Below are positions 52,691 to 61,787 of a stretch of DNA of 64,000 nucleotides, in pieces (position 1 is the stretch's first letter; each line of letters starts with the position of its first letter). The stretch is from Alistipes sp. (GTDB taxonomy: Bacteria; Bacteroidota; Bacteroidia; Bacteroidales; Rikenellaceae): positions 1 to 64,000 of the forward strand of contig NZ_JAHHQJ010000014.1 in the NCBI RefSeq assembly GCF_020026455.1, written 5' to 3'. A model generated the notes under the pieces. That model was not told where the DNA came from, ran no database searches, and saw only the letters and a program-made list of their open reading frames with translations. The position numbers and the translations under genes are program-made.

Positions 52691-55600
52691 ATGTCCAAAA
52701 CCTTCTGCTCTCTGTTGGCCTTGGGCCTGCTGTTTTGCGGCGCGGCTTCCGCCTCGGCTCCCGCCGAGTGGGAGAATCAGCATGTCAATGCCGTCAACCG
52801 CCTGCCGATGCGTGCGACCTCCTATTCCTACGACACTCCGCAGCGGGCCCTCTGCGGCGACCGCAGTGCTTCGGCAATCCTTTTTCTCGACGGACCGTGG
52901 CGTTTCCGCTTCGATCCGGATGCCGGGGACCGTCCCCGCGACTTTTTCCGTGGCGGCGACCGCGTCGAGGGGTAGGACACGATTCCCGTGCCCTCCTGCT
53001 GGGAGATGCACGGCTACGGCTTTCCCAACTATACCAACGTCCGCTATCCCTTTCCTGTCAATCCGCCCCGCATCTGCCGCAATAATCCCGTGGGCAGTTA
53101 CTACCGCGAATTCGACCTTCTTGCGTCGTGGCGCGACCGGGATGTCACGCTGCATTTCGGAGGAGTCTATTCGGCTTATTACGTCTGGGTGAACGGCGAA
53201 TATGTCGGTTATGCCGAGGATTCGGCGCTTCCTTCCGAGTTCGACGTGACCCGGTTCCTGCGCGAAGGGCGTAACAGCGTCGCCGTGCAGGTCTACAAAT
53301 GGGCCGACGGCAGTTACCTCGAGGATGCCGACCATTGGCGCATGGCGGGCATCTACCGCGAAGTTTTCCTGATGGCCTCGCCGCGGGTCTGTATCCGCGA
53401 TTTCGGGATCCGTACGCGAATGATCAATGACTATGCGGACGGCCTGCTGCAAATCCGGCCGTCGCTGCGTAATGATGTCGAGCGGGATCTCACGGGCTGG
53501 ACGCTCGGGGCCGAGCTTTTCGATGCGGCAGGCAAAACCTGCCTCGAAGCGCCGTGGACTCTTCCTGCCGCAGACATCGTGACCGAAGTGTATCCCCAGC
53601 GCGACAACGTCTACTATCCGCTCATGGAGCGGCTGTTTCGCTCCCCGCACCGCTGGACGGCCGAAACTCCCTACCTCTATACGCTCGTGCTGACGCTCCG
53701 CGATGCACAGGGCGCGGTAGTCGAGTCCCGGAGCGTCCGCGTGGGTTTCCGCGAGGTCGAGATCCGCGGCGAAGAGCTTCTTGTTAACGGCGTTCCGGTG
53801 AAACTCTACGGTGTCAACCGCCACGACCACAATGCCCGCACGGGTAAAACGGTCTCCCGGGCCGACATCGAGGCCGACATCCGGCTGATGAAACAGTATA
53901 ATTTCAACTCCGTGCGCACGAGCCACTATCCCAACGACCCCTACCTCTATGATCTCTGCGATGCCTACGGACTGTATGTCATCGACGAGGCGAACGTCGA
54001 GTCGCACGGTGTGCGGGGATTGCTGGCCAACGATCCCGCCTGGATCACACCTTTTCTGGAACGCGTCACGCGCATGGTCGTGCGCGACCGGAACCATCCC
54101 TCGGTCATCGGATGGTCTATGGGCAACGAATCGGGCTGCGGGCCGGCTTTTGCCGCGGTTTCCGCCTGGACCAAGGATACCGATCCGACGCGTTTCATCC
54201 ATTACGAAGGGGCTCAGGGCCGGCCCGAGCATCCGCTTTACCGCCCCATAAGCCGTTCTCAGGCCGCGGTGGCCACCAGTGAAGTCGTCGCAGCCGGGGA
54301 GACGGCCGCGCGTTTCGCCGAGATGGCCAACCCCGACGACCCGGCATATGTTGACATCCTGAGCCGCATGTACCCGACACTCGAAGAACTGGAATTCCTG
54401 GCCGAATGGCCCCATATCTCGCGGCCCGTGCTGTTGTGCGAATATGCCCACTCGATGGGCAACTCCACAGGCGGCCTGAACGACTATTGGACGCTTATCC
54501 GTCGCCACAGGCGCCTGCTGGGCGGACATATCTGGGATTGGATCGACCAGGGAATCGAACGACGCGATGCCTCGGGACGTATCTGCTGGGCCTATGGCGG
54601 AGATTTCGAACCGGAGGGAGAGGTCCACGACGGTAATTTCTGCATCAACGGCCTTCTTGCACCCGACCGCACGGTGAAACCTGCAATGTACGAATGTAAG
54701 CATGTCTTCCAGCCGATCGCGTTCGAATCGGTAGACCCGGCACAGGGGCGAATCCGTGTTGTCAACCGGAATTTTTTCTCTTCGACCAACGTTTACGACT
54801 ACAAGTGGGAACTTCGCGACGAAAGCCATGTGCTTCAATGCGGTACGTTGACCGTACCTCCGACGGCGGCCGGTGAGAGTGTCGCGGTTTCGGTGCCTTG
54901 CAAGCCTTTCCGACAAATTCCCGGCGCGGAGTACTGGCTCCGGCTTTCGGCCCACGAGGCGCAGGAGCGCCCTTATGCCGAAAAGGGTTGGGAAGTCGCT
55001 TTCGATCAGTTGAAAATCAGTGTGTTGCATCCTTTGCGCTGCGATCTGCCGCAGGGTAGGGTAGCGGTGTGTGAATATGCTGACAGTCTACGGTTTACAT
55101 CCGGAGCAACCGAAATTGTGATCGACCGTTCGAGCGGTTATTTGACTTCCTGTTCCTTCGACGGGAGCCCGGTGATCTGCGGTCCATTGAAACCCGATTT
55201 CTGGCGTGCGGCGACCGACAACGATCGCCGCGGTTGGAAAACCGATGTCCTGCTGGATTTCTGGAAACATGCCGAAAAATGGATGAAAATCAATGACTTG
55301 ACCGTGTCGAAAGAGTCGGGTAGGGTGGTCGTGACTGTCGGTAAGTCGATTCCCGACACCTTGTCCCTGACGTTGACCTATACGATTGGTGGCGGAGGGA
55401 TTGTCGAGGTCGGCTACGCCCTTCGGCATCTGCATCCGCAGTTGCCCGAGATGCTTCGCGTCGGCATGCAGACGCAGTGTCGCGGCGATTATGATCGGAT
55501 GACGTTCTATGGGCGGGGGCCTCATGAAAACTATTCCGACCGTTGCCTTTCGGCCTTTGTCTCGGTGTATGACGGCTGTGTCGATGATTTCTGCTACGAG

Positions 55601-55957
55601 TATGTCCGTCCGCAGGAGAACGGCAACCGGACCGGAGTCCGTTGGCTCTGTTTGCGGAATGCGGCCGGCCGCGGCGTGCAGTTTATTGGCCGCCAGCCAC
55701 TCGGCATTGCCGTCCGCCGCTGTTCGCCGGAGGCTTTGGAAGAAGCCGCTCATGCCTCCGAAACGGAGTATTCTCCCGATCGAATGACTGTGAATATCGA
55801 CCTTGCGCAGGCCGGGGTCGGCGGCACCGATTCCTGGAGTATCAAGGCTCGCCCGGAACGGCCCTACCGGCTGTGTGAAAAGGAGTATAACTATGGTTTT
55901 CTGATTGTTCCCGGGCGGATATCGGACTGTGTACGGAACGGCCGAATATATAGATAA
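52691..55957 (+). pseudogene. GH2 beta-galactosidase interrupted by an in-frame TAG
   Basis: One frame spans about 1088 codons with a single TAG at 52973-52975 (codon 95), where the family expects Trp (TGG) just before DTIPVPSCWEM. The signal peptide is MSKTFCSLLALGLLFCGAASASA. Domains: sugar-binding N-terminus, immunoglobulin-like domain, TIM barrel with YGVNRHDHNA, SVRTSHYPNDPYLYDLCD, GWSMGNESGCG (acid/base Glu480) and RPVLLCEYAHSMGNS (nucleophile Glu584), then a C-terminal LacZ-type domain ending at 55957. All else looks intact, so a single G-to-A change explains the break. A start at GTG 52988 would lack the signal peptide and sugar-binding domain. Confidence 0.85.
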
Positions 55958-56714
55958 AATACGCTGCTTGTGAGCTGCTCGAATGCAAGGCCGATTCTAC
56001 CGGGGGCCATGTCGCGCAACGGATCATTCCCCGGCTTCATCCTTTGGGATCTGCTGCCTGAGCAAAGCAGCCTGCTCTACCAACCGGGGAAATAGCCGGA
56101 GGAGCCGATGATCGAACAATGCTTTCCGAAAATCGGTGCCGGACAGCTCTTTTGCACTCCTCATACCTCTATTATTTAACATAATGAATATATTAATTCA
56201 ATTACCTTTGTACTGTATTGATGTTGTATTGAGGCTAAAATCCTTTACAACTGTAACTGATCACAGTTAACTGGTCTATACGGATCTATTTTGTGGATCA
56301 TCTAATCCAACAGATCATCACTCGGTATTATGAATGATCTATACAGATCGTTACCCGCATGCACCCGCTTGTCGTCATGACCAAACTACTGGCCGCCCAT
56401 CCCAAGCAAACCACGGCGTTCCGGTTCGGACGATGAAGATTTAAGCTCGACATGCCGCTGTTTTGCCATAGGCAACGCACCGGCTTCAGACCCAACAAGC
56501 GACAATGCACCGGATTTCAACTTTTACCGCTCCCTCGGCTTTGCCTCGTGACCTTCCTGCAATTGGAACCGGAGCACCCCGATTGAACCGAAGCATCCCG
56601 AGTCAAGGATGCTTTTCTGAAGGATGCTTTAAGTTCGCTTGTGGTGCCAGACAAATGGATTACCGGATCTTCCCGTGCGTGCCATATTCACAAAAATATT
56701 TCGGACGATAGCTT
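55958..56714. other. Long gap with tRNA-like fragment and a lone promoter element
   Basis: No gene is supported in these 757 bases. From 56203 to 56210 TACCTTTG is a plus-strand -7-like element. A 5-bp hairpin-rich stretch near 56063-56090 reads, on the minus strand, like part of a tRNA (GGTTGGTAGAGCAGGC...). TTACAACTGTAA (56245-56256) is one of a set of palindromes. GATC is clustered between about 56260 and 56350. Confidence 0.5.
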
Positions 56715-57170
56715 TTAGCGCTTTGTCGGCGTGAAACTCTCGAAGGTGAGGTCGTCGTACAATATTACGATCCGCCGGATGGCGACATCTGTCCGTGTGC
56801 CGGGAAATGGAACCGTTGCCTGCGGAGTGGAATTTTCGGTCGCGGCTGCAGCCGGCTCCTGATGCGGTGGATTGATCCCTGTATTCCGCTCGGGACCGAA
56901 CAGCCCTTCGGAGATCGATGCGCCGGATGCAAGGGTCGGTGCGGATTGTTCGGGCTTGCTGTCGCGATACATCTTGTCGGAGTCGAGCAGCAGCCAGTCG
57001 GGATTAATCCGCGGGAACCTCCGGAGAATCTTCTGGAGCAAATCGAATCCCGGTTTGTTTCGTCCGGCGAGAATATGGGAAATTCCCGCAGGATTGATTC
57101 CGAGCAGTTCCGCGAGCTGGCTCGGCTTCAATCCTTCGTTTTTCATCAGATCGAGCAATTTTTCCCTCAT
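56715..57170 (-). CDS. XRE family transcriptional regulator
   Basis: This 151-aa protein has an N-terminal helix-turn-helix (residues 5-60) with LKPSQLAELLGINPAGISHILAGRNKPG, typical of XRE/Cro-CI proteins. A Pro/Glu/Ala-rich linker follows, and the C-terminus ends in RRIVILYDDLTFESFTP, a small beta element seen in similar Bacteroidota regulators. There is no S24 peptidase domain. It probably binds the palindromes upstream of its start (57225-57272), so it may regulate itself. That is inference. Confidence 0.85.
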   Translation of the reverse strand: MREKLLDLMKNEGLKPSQLAELLGINPAGISHILAGRNKPGFDLLQKILRRFPRINPDWLLLDSDKMYRDSKPEQSAPTLASGASISEGLFGPERNTGINPPHQEPAAAATENSTPQATVPFPGTRTDVAIRRIVILYDDLTFESFTPTKR

Positions 57171-57224
57171 CAGCGCAATTTTTTACAAATATAAATGCTT
57201 TTCTTTTGTAAAACAAGAAAAATC

Positions 57225-57234
57225 TACATTTGTA
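57225..57234. promoter_or_regulatory. Palindrome TACATTTGTA
   Basis: A perfect palindrome of the TTTACAnnTGTAAA type, about 55 bases upstream of the XRE start codon. Confidence 0.5.
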
Positions 57235-57258
57235 AAATGTTAATAAGTGTCGATAAAG

Positions 57259-57272
57259 TTTACAAGTGTAAA
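57259..57272. promoter_or_regulatory. Palindrome TTTACAAGTGTAAA
   Basis: Two perfect arms around AG; same family as 57225-57234 and 57551-57564. Candidate XRE operator. Confidence 0.55.
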
Positions 57273-57550
57273 TCAATTAATATGGTTAAATTTCTTCGAT
57301 AGCTATTATATAAACTATTTATTTATATAAAATAGATTAAAATCCTTGTTTATATGTAATTATAGTGTGTAATATCCTATGTATGCCCCTGCTGTCGACT
57401 ATTACGTGTTTTGACCTCGTATTATTTAACTGATGCTTTATATGATTTATGTAAATAGCTGGTTATTAATACTTCTTTTTGATGTTATTCAATGGTTTGA
57501 TCCTTGCGGGCTTGCCTCTGATCTGACATTTCCGCTCCTTGAGGTAGTTT

Positions 57551-57564
57551 GTTACAAGTGTAAC
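57551..57564. promoter_or_regulatory. Palindrome GTTACAAGTGTAAC
   Basis: Perfect palindrome with the same core, 380 bases from the XRE start. Confidence 0.5.
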
Positions 57565-57633
57565 TATTAACAGAGGCTACAAACAAATGTTTTTTACAAA
57601 AGTAATTACAGATGGAAATAAAACTCTTTTTGA

Positions 57634-57655
57634 GTGTTTACAAATGTAAATACAC
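57634..57655. promoter_or_regulatory. Extended palindrome with TTTACAAATGTAAA core
   Basis: GTGTTTACA and TGTAAATAC around AA form eight of nine matching positions in each arm. It is the longest of the set and probably the strongest protein-binding site. Confidence 0.55.
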
Positions 57656-57760
57656 TCCCCTATTTTATGCCTCCGGATGTATTTTCAAGCTATTTTCGAA
57701 CCCTTTACCAGCTGTTTTGTTTACTTTTGCTGATTCCGTATTTATTATGTTAAATAAAAA

Positions 57761-57793
57761 GGCCGAATAGTGTTAATAACCCACTATCCGGCT
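57761..57793 (-). terminator. Terminator after the HIT gene
   Basis: GGCCGAATAGTG pairs with CACTATCCGGC (one mismatch), followed on the minus strand by TTTTT. Confidence 0.75.
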
Positions 57794-57828
57794 TAAATAC
57801 AGTTTGTTGTATAGTTGTGAACAGTCTT

Positions 57829-58215
57829 CTATTTCGAGAGTTTATCGGCGATTTCGTGGAACTCTTCCGGCGTTAATTTGAGCTTTTCGCGGTGGAAATC
57901 CACGTCGTTTTCGCTCTGAATCGGGATCAGATGGATGTGTGCATGGGGTACTTCAAGGCCTAAAACGACAATTGCCACCCTTGCGCACGCTATTTCCCGT
58001 TTGATTTTGGCGGCGACCTCTTTGGCGAAAAGCATCATACCGGCCAGTGTTGTGTCGTCGAGATCGAAGATGTAATCCACCTCCTTTTTTGGGACGACCA
58101 GCGTATGGCCTTTTGTCAGTGGATTGATGTCGAGGAATGCGTAGTAGTCATCGTTTTCGGCTACTTTGTACGAGGGAATCTCCCCCGCAATGATACGTGA
58201 AAAAATGGTTGCCAT
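57829..58215 (-). CDS. HIT family nucleotide hydrolase
   Basis: This 128-aa cytosolic protein is of the histidine-triad family (Hint/HinT branch). IFSRIIAGEIPSYKV is the standard opening, DINPLTKGHTLVVPKKEVDYIFDLDD the middle, and VPHAHIHLIP (His91, 93, 95) the active-site triad. Such enzymes hydrolyse phosphoramidate-linked adenosine. The start at 58215 (MATIFSR) is preferred over the ATG at 58248 because it gives the conserved opening. Confidence 0.95.
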   Translation of the reverse strand: MATIFSRIIAGEIPSYKVAENDDYYAFLDINPLTKGHTLVVPKKEVDYIFDLDDTTLAGMMLFAKEVAAKIKREIACARVAIVVLGLEVPHAHIHLIPIQSENDVDFHREKLKLTPEEFHEIADKLSK

Positions 58216-59071
58216 ATCTTTTGTATTTAGGTTTTTCTTATCCTGCAATCCGACGCCAGGGCCGTTTTCCTAATTTTCGCCGGCTTTTTCTGCCGCGATT
58301 CGTTTTGCGGATCGGTTTTCCGGTCCTCTGCGGCCCTGCGTTGCTGCGATCGGCTGCTGCTTCTGCTTTGGCCTGTCCGCTTCCGCAAGAAGCCCCTAAA
58401 TCGCAAGCTCGGCCTGTACCGTGTGTTGTGCTACCGTGTCGCTGTGCGCCGTGTCGCTATGCTACCGTGCTTCCATACCTACCGTATGCCGTGCTGTCGT
58501 GCCGCCTGCGGGCCGTGTCGCTATGTTGCTGTGCTTCCTACCGCTATGCTACCGAACTACCGTTCTATCAAGCTACCGTGCTGTCGTGCCGCCTGCCAGC
58601 ATGCTACCCTGTTCGGGAGATGATGTTGCTGTATAACAGGTTGATTTACTGTCAGATACTTGCGTCTATTGCACATCCCGAGCCAGATTATTGGTATTTC
58701 AGCCAGCATTTCGCCTTGTCCGGATTCTGGGCGCCTGTCCAGCCAACCTGTCTGCCTGCTTGTTTATCGCGATCGGCCTGCCTGCTGGTGTCAGCCGACT
58801 TGCCCATCTACCAACCTGACAACCAGCTTGCTTGCCTTGTCGTCAGCCTGCCTGTTTATCGGCCTGTTTACCTGCCTGTTTGTCAGTCGGTTGCCAGTTG
58901 ACCGCCCTCCATCCTATCTGTCGGCCTATCCCCCTGTCAGCCTCCTACCAACCTCTTGCTGGCCTCCTGCCGGCCTGATCCCTTGGGGCTCATGCCCGCA
59001 GTAAAGGAGTTTCCCGAACTGGGGAACTGGAGTTTTAAGGGCCCTTGCTGGCCCCCCCCCCGGACTTGGTT
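58216..59071. repeat. Long gap of low-complexity repeats
   Basis: This 856-base gap is filled with degenerate runs: GCTACCGTG/GTGTCGCT units from about 58420 to 58615 and CCTGCCTGTTTATC/GCCTGTTTACCTG units from about 58740 to 58900. A frame is open across much of it (58197-58901) but its product mirrors the repeats and shows no family. There is a C run (9 C) near 59053. Confidence 0.6.
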
Positions 59072-59560
59072 TTAAAGATGCTCCCCGAACTTGGGTTTCA
59101 GAATTTCCGAGTAGATAATCGCCTGCCGGAGGTTGAATTCTTCGGCCTGGAATGCCGTTGCCGTCTCCTGCTCGTTGTTTGTGAGGGAATGCGCGGCGAT
59201 TTCGTCATTTCCGCCGTCATCCATGGCGCTGTTGATGCTCTGATGGCGCAGAAACCCTGTATGCCCAGAATGTCCCGTATGCCCCGTTCCGACGGCTTTC
59301 GGCATTGCCTGCTCCGGCATGTATTCCTCGGCGGGAATCTCCTCCAGACTCTGGCATTCGTCCGGAAAAACGGGCGCAACGGGCCTGAGCACAGGGGGCG
59401 GAGCCGCTTCGGATGCCGGATGTTCCTGTGCGGGCCATGCTTCTTCGTGTCCGGGAGTTCGGGCGCCTTTTCCGCGGGCCTTGCGCGATTGCGCCACGAC
59501 GTTGAATATCATCGCTCCGACGATGATCACGGTCCATATTACCGATGCAAAATCATCCAT
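59072..59560 (-). CDS. Membrane-anchored hypothetical protein
   Basis: This 162-aa protein has one N-terminal membrane helix (VIWTVIIVGAMIFNVVA, about residues 7-24) followed by a basic stretch (QSRKARGKGAR) and a long acidic, low-complexity cytosolic part. The C-terminus NLRQAIIYSEILKPKF is conserved-looking. It starts four bases after the rel stop and is probably translated in the same message. Role is unknown. Confidence 0.75.
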   Translation of the reverse strand: MDDFASVIWTVIIVGAMIFNVVAQSRKARGKGARTPGHEEAWPAQEHPASEAAPPPVLRPVAPVFPDECQSLEEIPAEEYMPEQAMPKAVGTGHTGHSGHTGFLRHQSINSAMDDGGNDEIAAHSLTNNEQETATAFQAEEFNLRQAIIYSEILKPKFGEHL

Positions 59561-59564
59561 GTCT

Positions 59565-61784
59565 TTAACTCAATCTTCGTTTGACACTCTCTATACCCTT
59601 TATCTTGCGCATCTTGTCCATCACAGCGCGGAGGCTTTCGGCATCCTTCACATAGAGGCTGACGTTGCCTTCGACGATGCCGTCGTGGCTGTGGATGTTC
59701 ACCTCCCGGAAATTGATGTTGAAATCGGCGCTCACGACCTTCGCCAGATCGAGCAGCAGCCCCTGCCGATCGATGCCGCGCAACTCCGTGGTCACCAGAT
59801 AGGACATGGCCTTGTGCTGCGACCATTTGATCTCCTCTTTGACGATGTTGCGGCCGAACTGCGACGCGAGCCGGTTCAACTCGTCGCACGTGGCTTTGTG
59901 CACGATGATTTTCCCCGTAGCGGGGTCTCGATACCCTACCACCTTGTCGCCCGGAATCGGCTTGCAGCACTCCGCAATTTCGAACTGCGGTTCCGGGGTC
60001 GTAGCCTCCTCTGCCGGCGCTATTTCGCCCGGAATCGGGGTGTCGTCCGCCTCATCCTCCTTCTTCTTGGGGATGAAGAGGGTCCAGAATTTGAGTATCT
60101 TGCTCTTGGCGTTGACCTTGAGGGCTTTGTCCAGGTTGTCGAGCGAGACGATTCCCGCCCCGATCTTGCTGTATAGCTCCTCCTTGTTGTTGCTGTCGTA
60201 AATGGGTGTTATCTTGCGCAATACGCGTCCGCTCAACTTGATGTTCAGCGACTTCATCTTTTCGTCGAGCAGCTGCATGCCCCGCTCGATGTTGTTCTGC
60301 CGTTCGCGCTTGAGGAAACTCTTGATCGCCTGTTTGGCCTTGGCCGTGGTGACCGTTTCGAGCCATTCGGGCTTGGGACGGGCGTTGTCGGCCGTGATGA
60401 TCTCGATCTGATCACCGCTGTTGATCTGCGTGGTGATCGGTTCGAGCTTGTGGTTGATCTTGGCGCTGATGGCGCTGTTTCCGATCTTCGAGTGGATGTC
60501 GTAGGCGAAGTCGAGGGCCGTGGCTCCGAACGGCATTTTTCGGGCTTCACCCTTGGGTGTAAATACCACTATCTCCGATGTATACAGCGATAACTTAAAG
60601 TTGTCCAGGAAGTCCACGGCATTTTCCGTCGGACTGTTCAGCGCCGCTCGGATCTGTTTCAGCCACTTGTCGAATTCGTCCTCGTCCTGCGAAATGGTCG
60701 CATGCTTGTATTTCCAGTGAGCGGCGAATCCGCGTTCGGCGATGTCCTCCATGCGCTGCGTGCGGATCTGCACCTCGACCCACACACCGTCGGGTCCCAT
60801 CACCGTCGAGTGCAGCGCCTCGTATCCGTTGGCCTTGGGCATCGAAATCCAGTCCCTTAGCCGGTCGGGCTTGGGGGTGTAGATGTCGGTGATCGTGGAG
60901 TAAATCTGCCAGCACTGTGTCTTTTCCGAGGGGAACGGCAGGGGTTTGAAGACGATGCGGATGGCAAACAGGTCGTAAATCTCCTCGAACGAGATCTGCT
61001 TGCGCTGCATCTTGCTCCAGATCGAGTAGACGCTCTTCACGCGTCCCGAGATCTCGTAGTTGATGTTGTCGCGGTTGAGCGAGGCGATGATCGGGGCGTT
61101 GAACTTGTTGATGAATTCCCGGCGCGAAGCCTCGCTTTCCTGCAGTTTCTGCGTGATTTCGGCATACTGCTGCGGGAATCGGTACTTCATGCAGAGATCC
61201 TCCAGCTCGCTCTTGATCGAGAAGAGCCCCAGCCGATAGGCCAGCGGAGCGAAGAGGTAGATCGTCTCGCCGGTGATCTTGATCTGCTTGTTCATCGGCA
61301 TGGCACCCAGCGTGCGCATGTTGTGCAGCCGGTCGGCGATCTTTATCAGAATTACCCGTACATCGTCCGAGAGGGTGAGGAGTACCTTGCGAAAATATTC
61401 GGCCTGTTCGGAGGTGTCGGCGTTGAACACGCCGGACATCTTCGTCAGTCCGTCGACCATCGAGGCGATTTTCGGTCCGAAGATGCGTTCCATGTCCTCC
61501 ACGGTGTATTCCGTGTCCTCCACGACGTCGTGCAGCAGGGCCGCGACGACCGATTTCACCCCCAGCCCGATCTCCTTGATGACGATCATGGCTACTGCAA
61601 TAGGATGCAGGAGGTACGGCTCGCCGGAGCGGCGCCTTACCCCCTCGTGTGCCTCCTTGGCCAGGAAAAAAGCACGTTTGATGAAGTTCCAGTCCTCGTC
61701 GTTCTTGCAGATTTTGGTGCACGCGAGGAGCAGGTCATCCCATTTCTCCTTTATAAGGGTTTCATCCTCAGCAGTATATCCCAT
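59565..61784 (-). CDS. rel: Bifunctional (p)ppGpp synthetase/hydrolase
   Basis: This 739-aa cytosolic enzyme makes and degrades the stringent-response alarmone. The N-terminal HD hydrolase has PYLLHPIAVAMIV and AALLHDVVEDT (His85, Asp86). The synthetase domain has FEEIYDLFAIRIVF, AHWKYK and IQIRTQRMEDIAERGFAAHWKYK (split). The TGS domain starts near 405 (VVFTPKGEARKMPFGATALDFAY), and an ACT domain lies in the last 80 residues (GLLLDLAKVVSADFNINFREVNIHS, split). Length is normal and it looks intact. It is directly downstream of recA. Confidence 0.97.
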   Translation of the reverse strand: MGYTAEDETLIKEKWDDLLLACTKICKNDEDWNFIKRAFFLAKEAHEGVRRRSGEPYLLHPIAVAMIVIKEIGLGVKSVVAALLHDVVEDTEYTVEDMERIFGPKIASMVDGLTKMSGVFNADTSEQAEYFRKVLLTLSDDVRVILIKIADRLHNMRTLGAMPMNKQIKITGETIYLFAPLAYRLGLFSIKSELEDLCMKYRFPQQYAEITQKLQESEASRREFINKFNAPIIASLNRDNINYEISGRVKSVYSIWSKMQRKQISFEEIYDLFAIRIVFKPLPFPSEKTQCWQIYSTITDIYTPKPDRLRDWISMPKANGYEALHSTVMGPDGVWVEVQIRTQRMEDIAERGFAAHWKYKHATISQDEDEFDKWLKQIRAALNSPTENAVDFLDNFKLSLYTSEIVVFTPKGEARKMPFGATALDFAYDIHSKIGNSAISAKINHKLEPITTQINSGDQIEIITADNARPKPEWLETVTTAKAKQAIKSFLKRERQNNIERGMQLLDEKMKSLNIKLSGRVLRKITPIYDSNNKEELYSKIGAGIVSLDNLDKALKVNAKSKILKFWTLFIPKKKEDEADDTPIPGEIAPAEEATTPEPQFEIAECCKPIPGDKVVGYRDPATGKIIVHKATCDELNRLASQFGRNIVKEEIKWSQHKAMSYLVTTELRGIDRQGLLLDLAKVVSADFNINFREVNIHSHDGIVEGNVSLYVKDAESLRAVMDKMRKIKGIESVKRRLS

Positions 61785-61787
61785 AGA

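Larger units (their letters stand above)
57171..57828. other. AT-rich gap with repeated palindromes
   Basis: 658 bases with no gene I can support. At least four TTTACAnnTGTAAA-type palindromes lie here, and one more (56245-56256) lies beyond the XRE gene. The rest is AT-rich with no other motif. A terminator for the HIT gene lies at 57761-57793. Confidence 0.6.

Noticed and set aside
55958..56714. Small open frames of 60-68 codons
   Set aside because: No signal, family or promoter link. The sequence is otherwise non-coding in character.
58197..58901. 234-codon open frame in the long gap
   Set aside because: It overlaps the HIT gene start, follows repeat units and has a low-complexity Cys/Arg-rich product.
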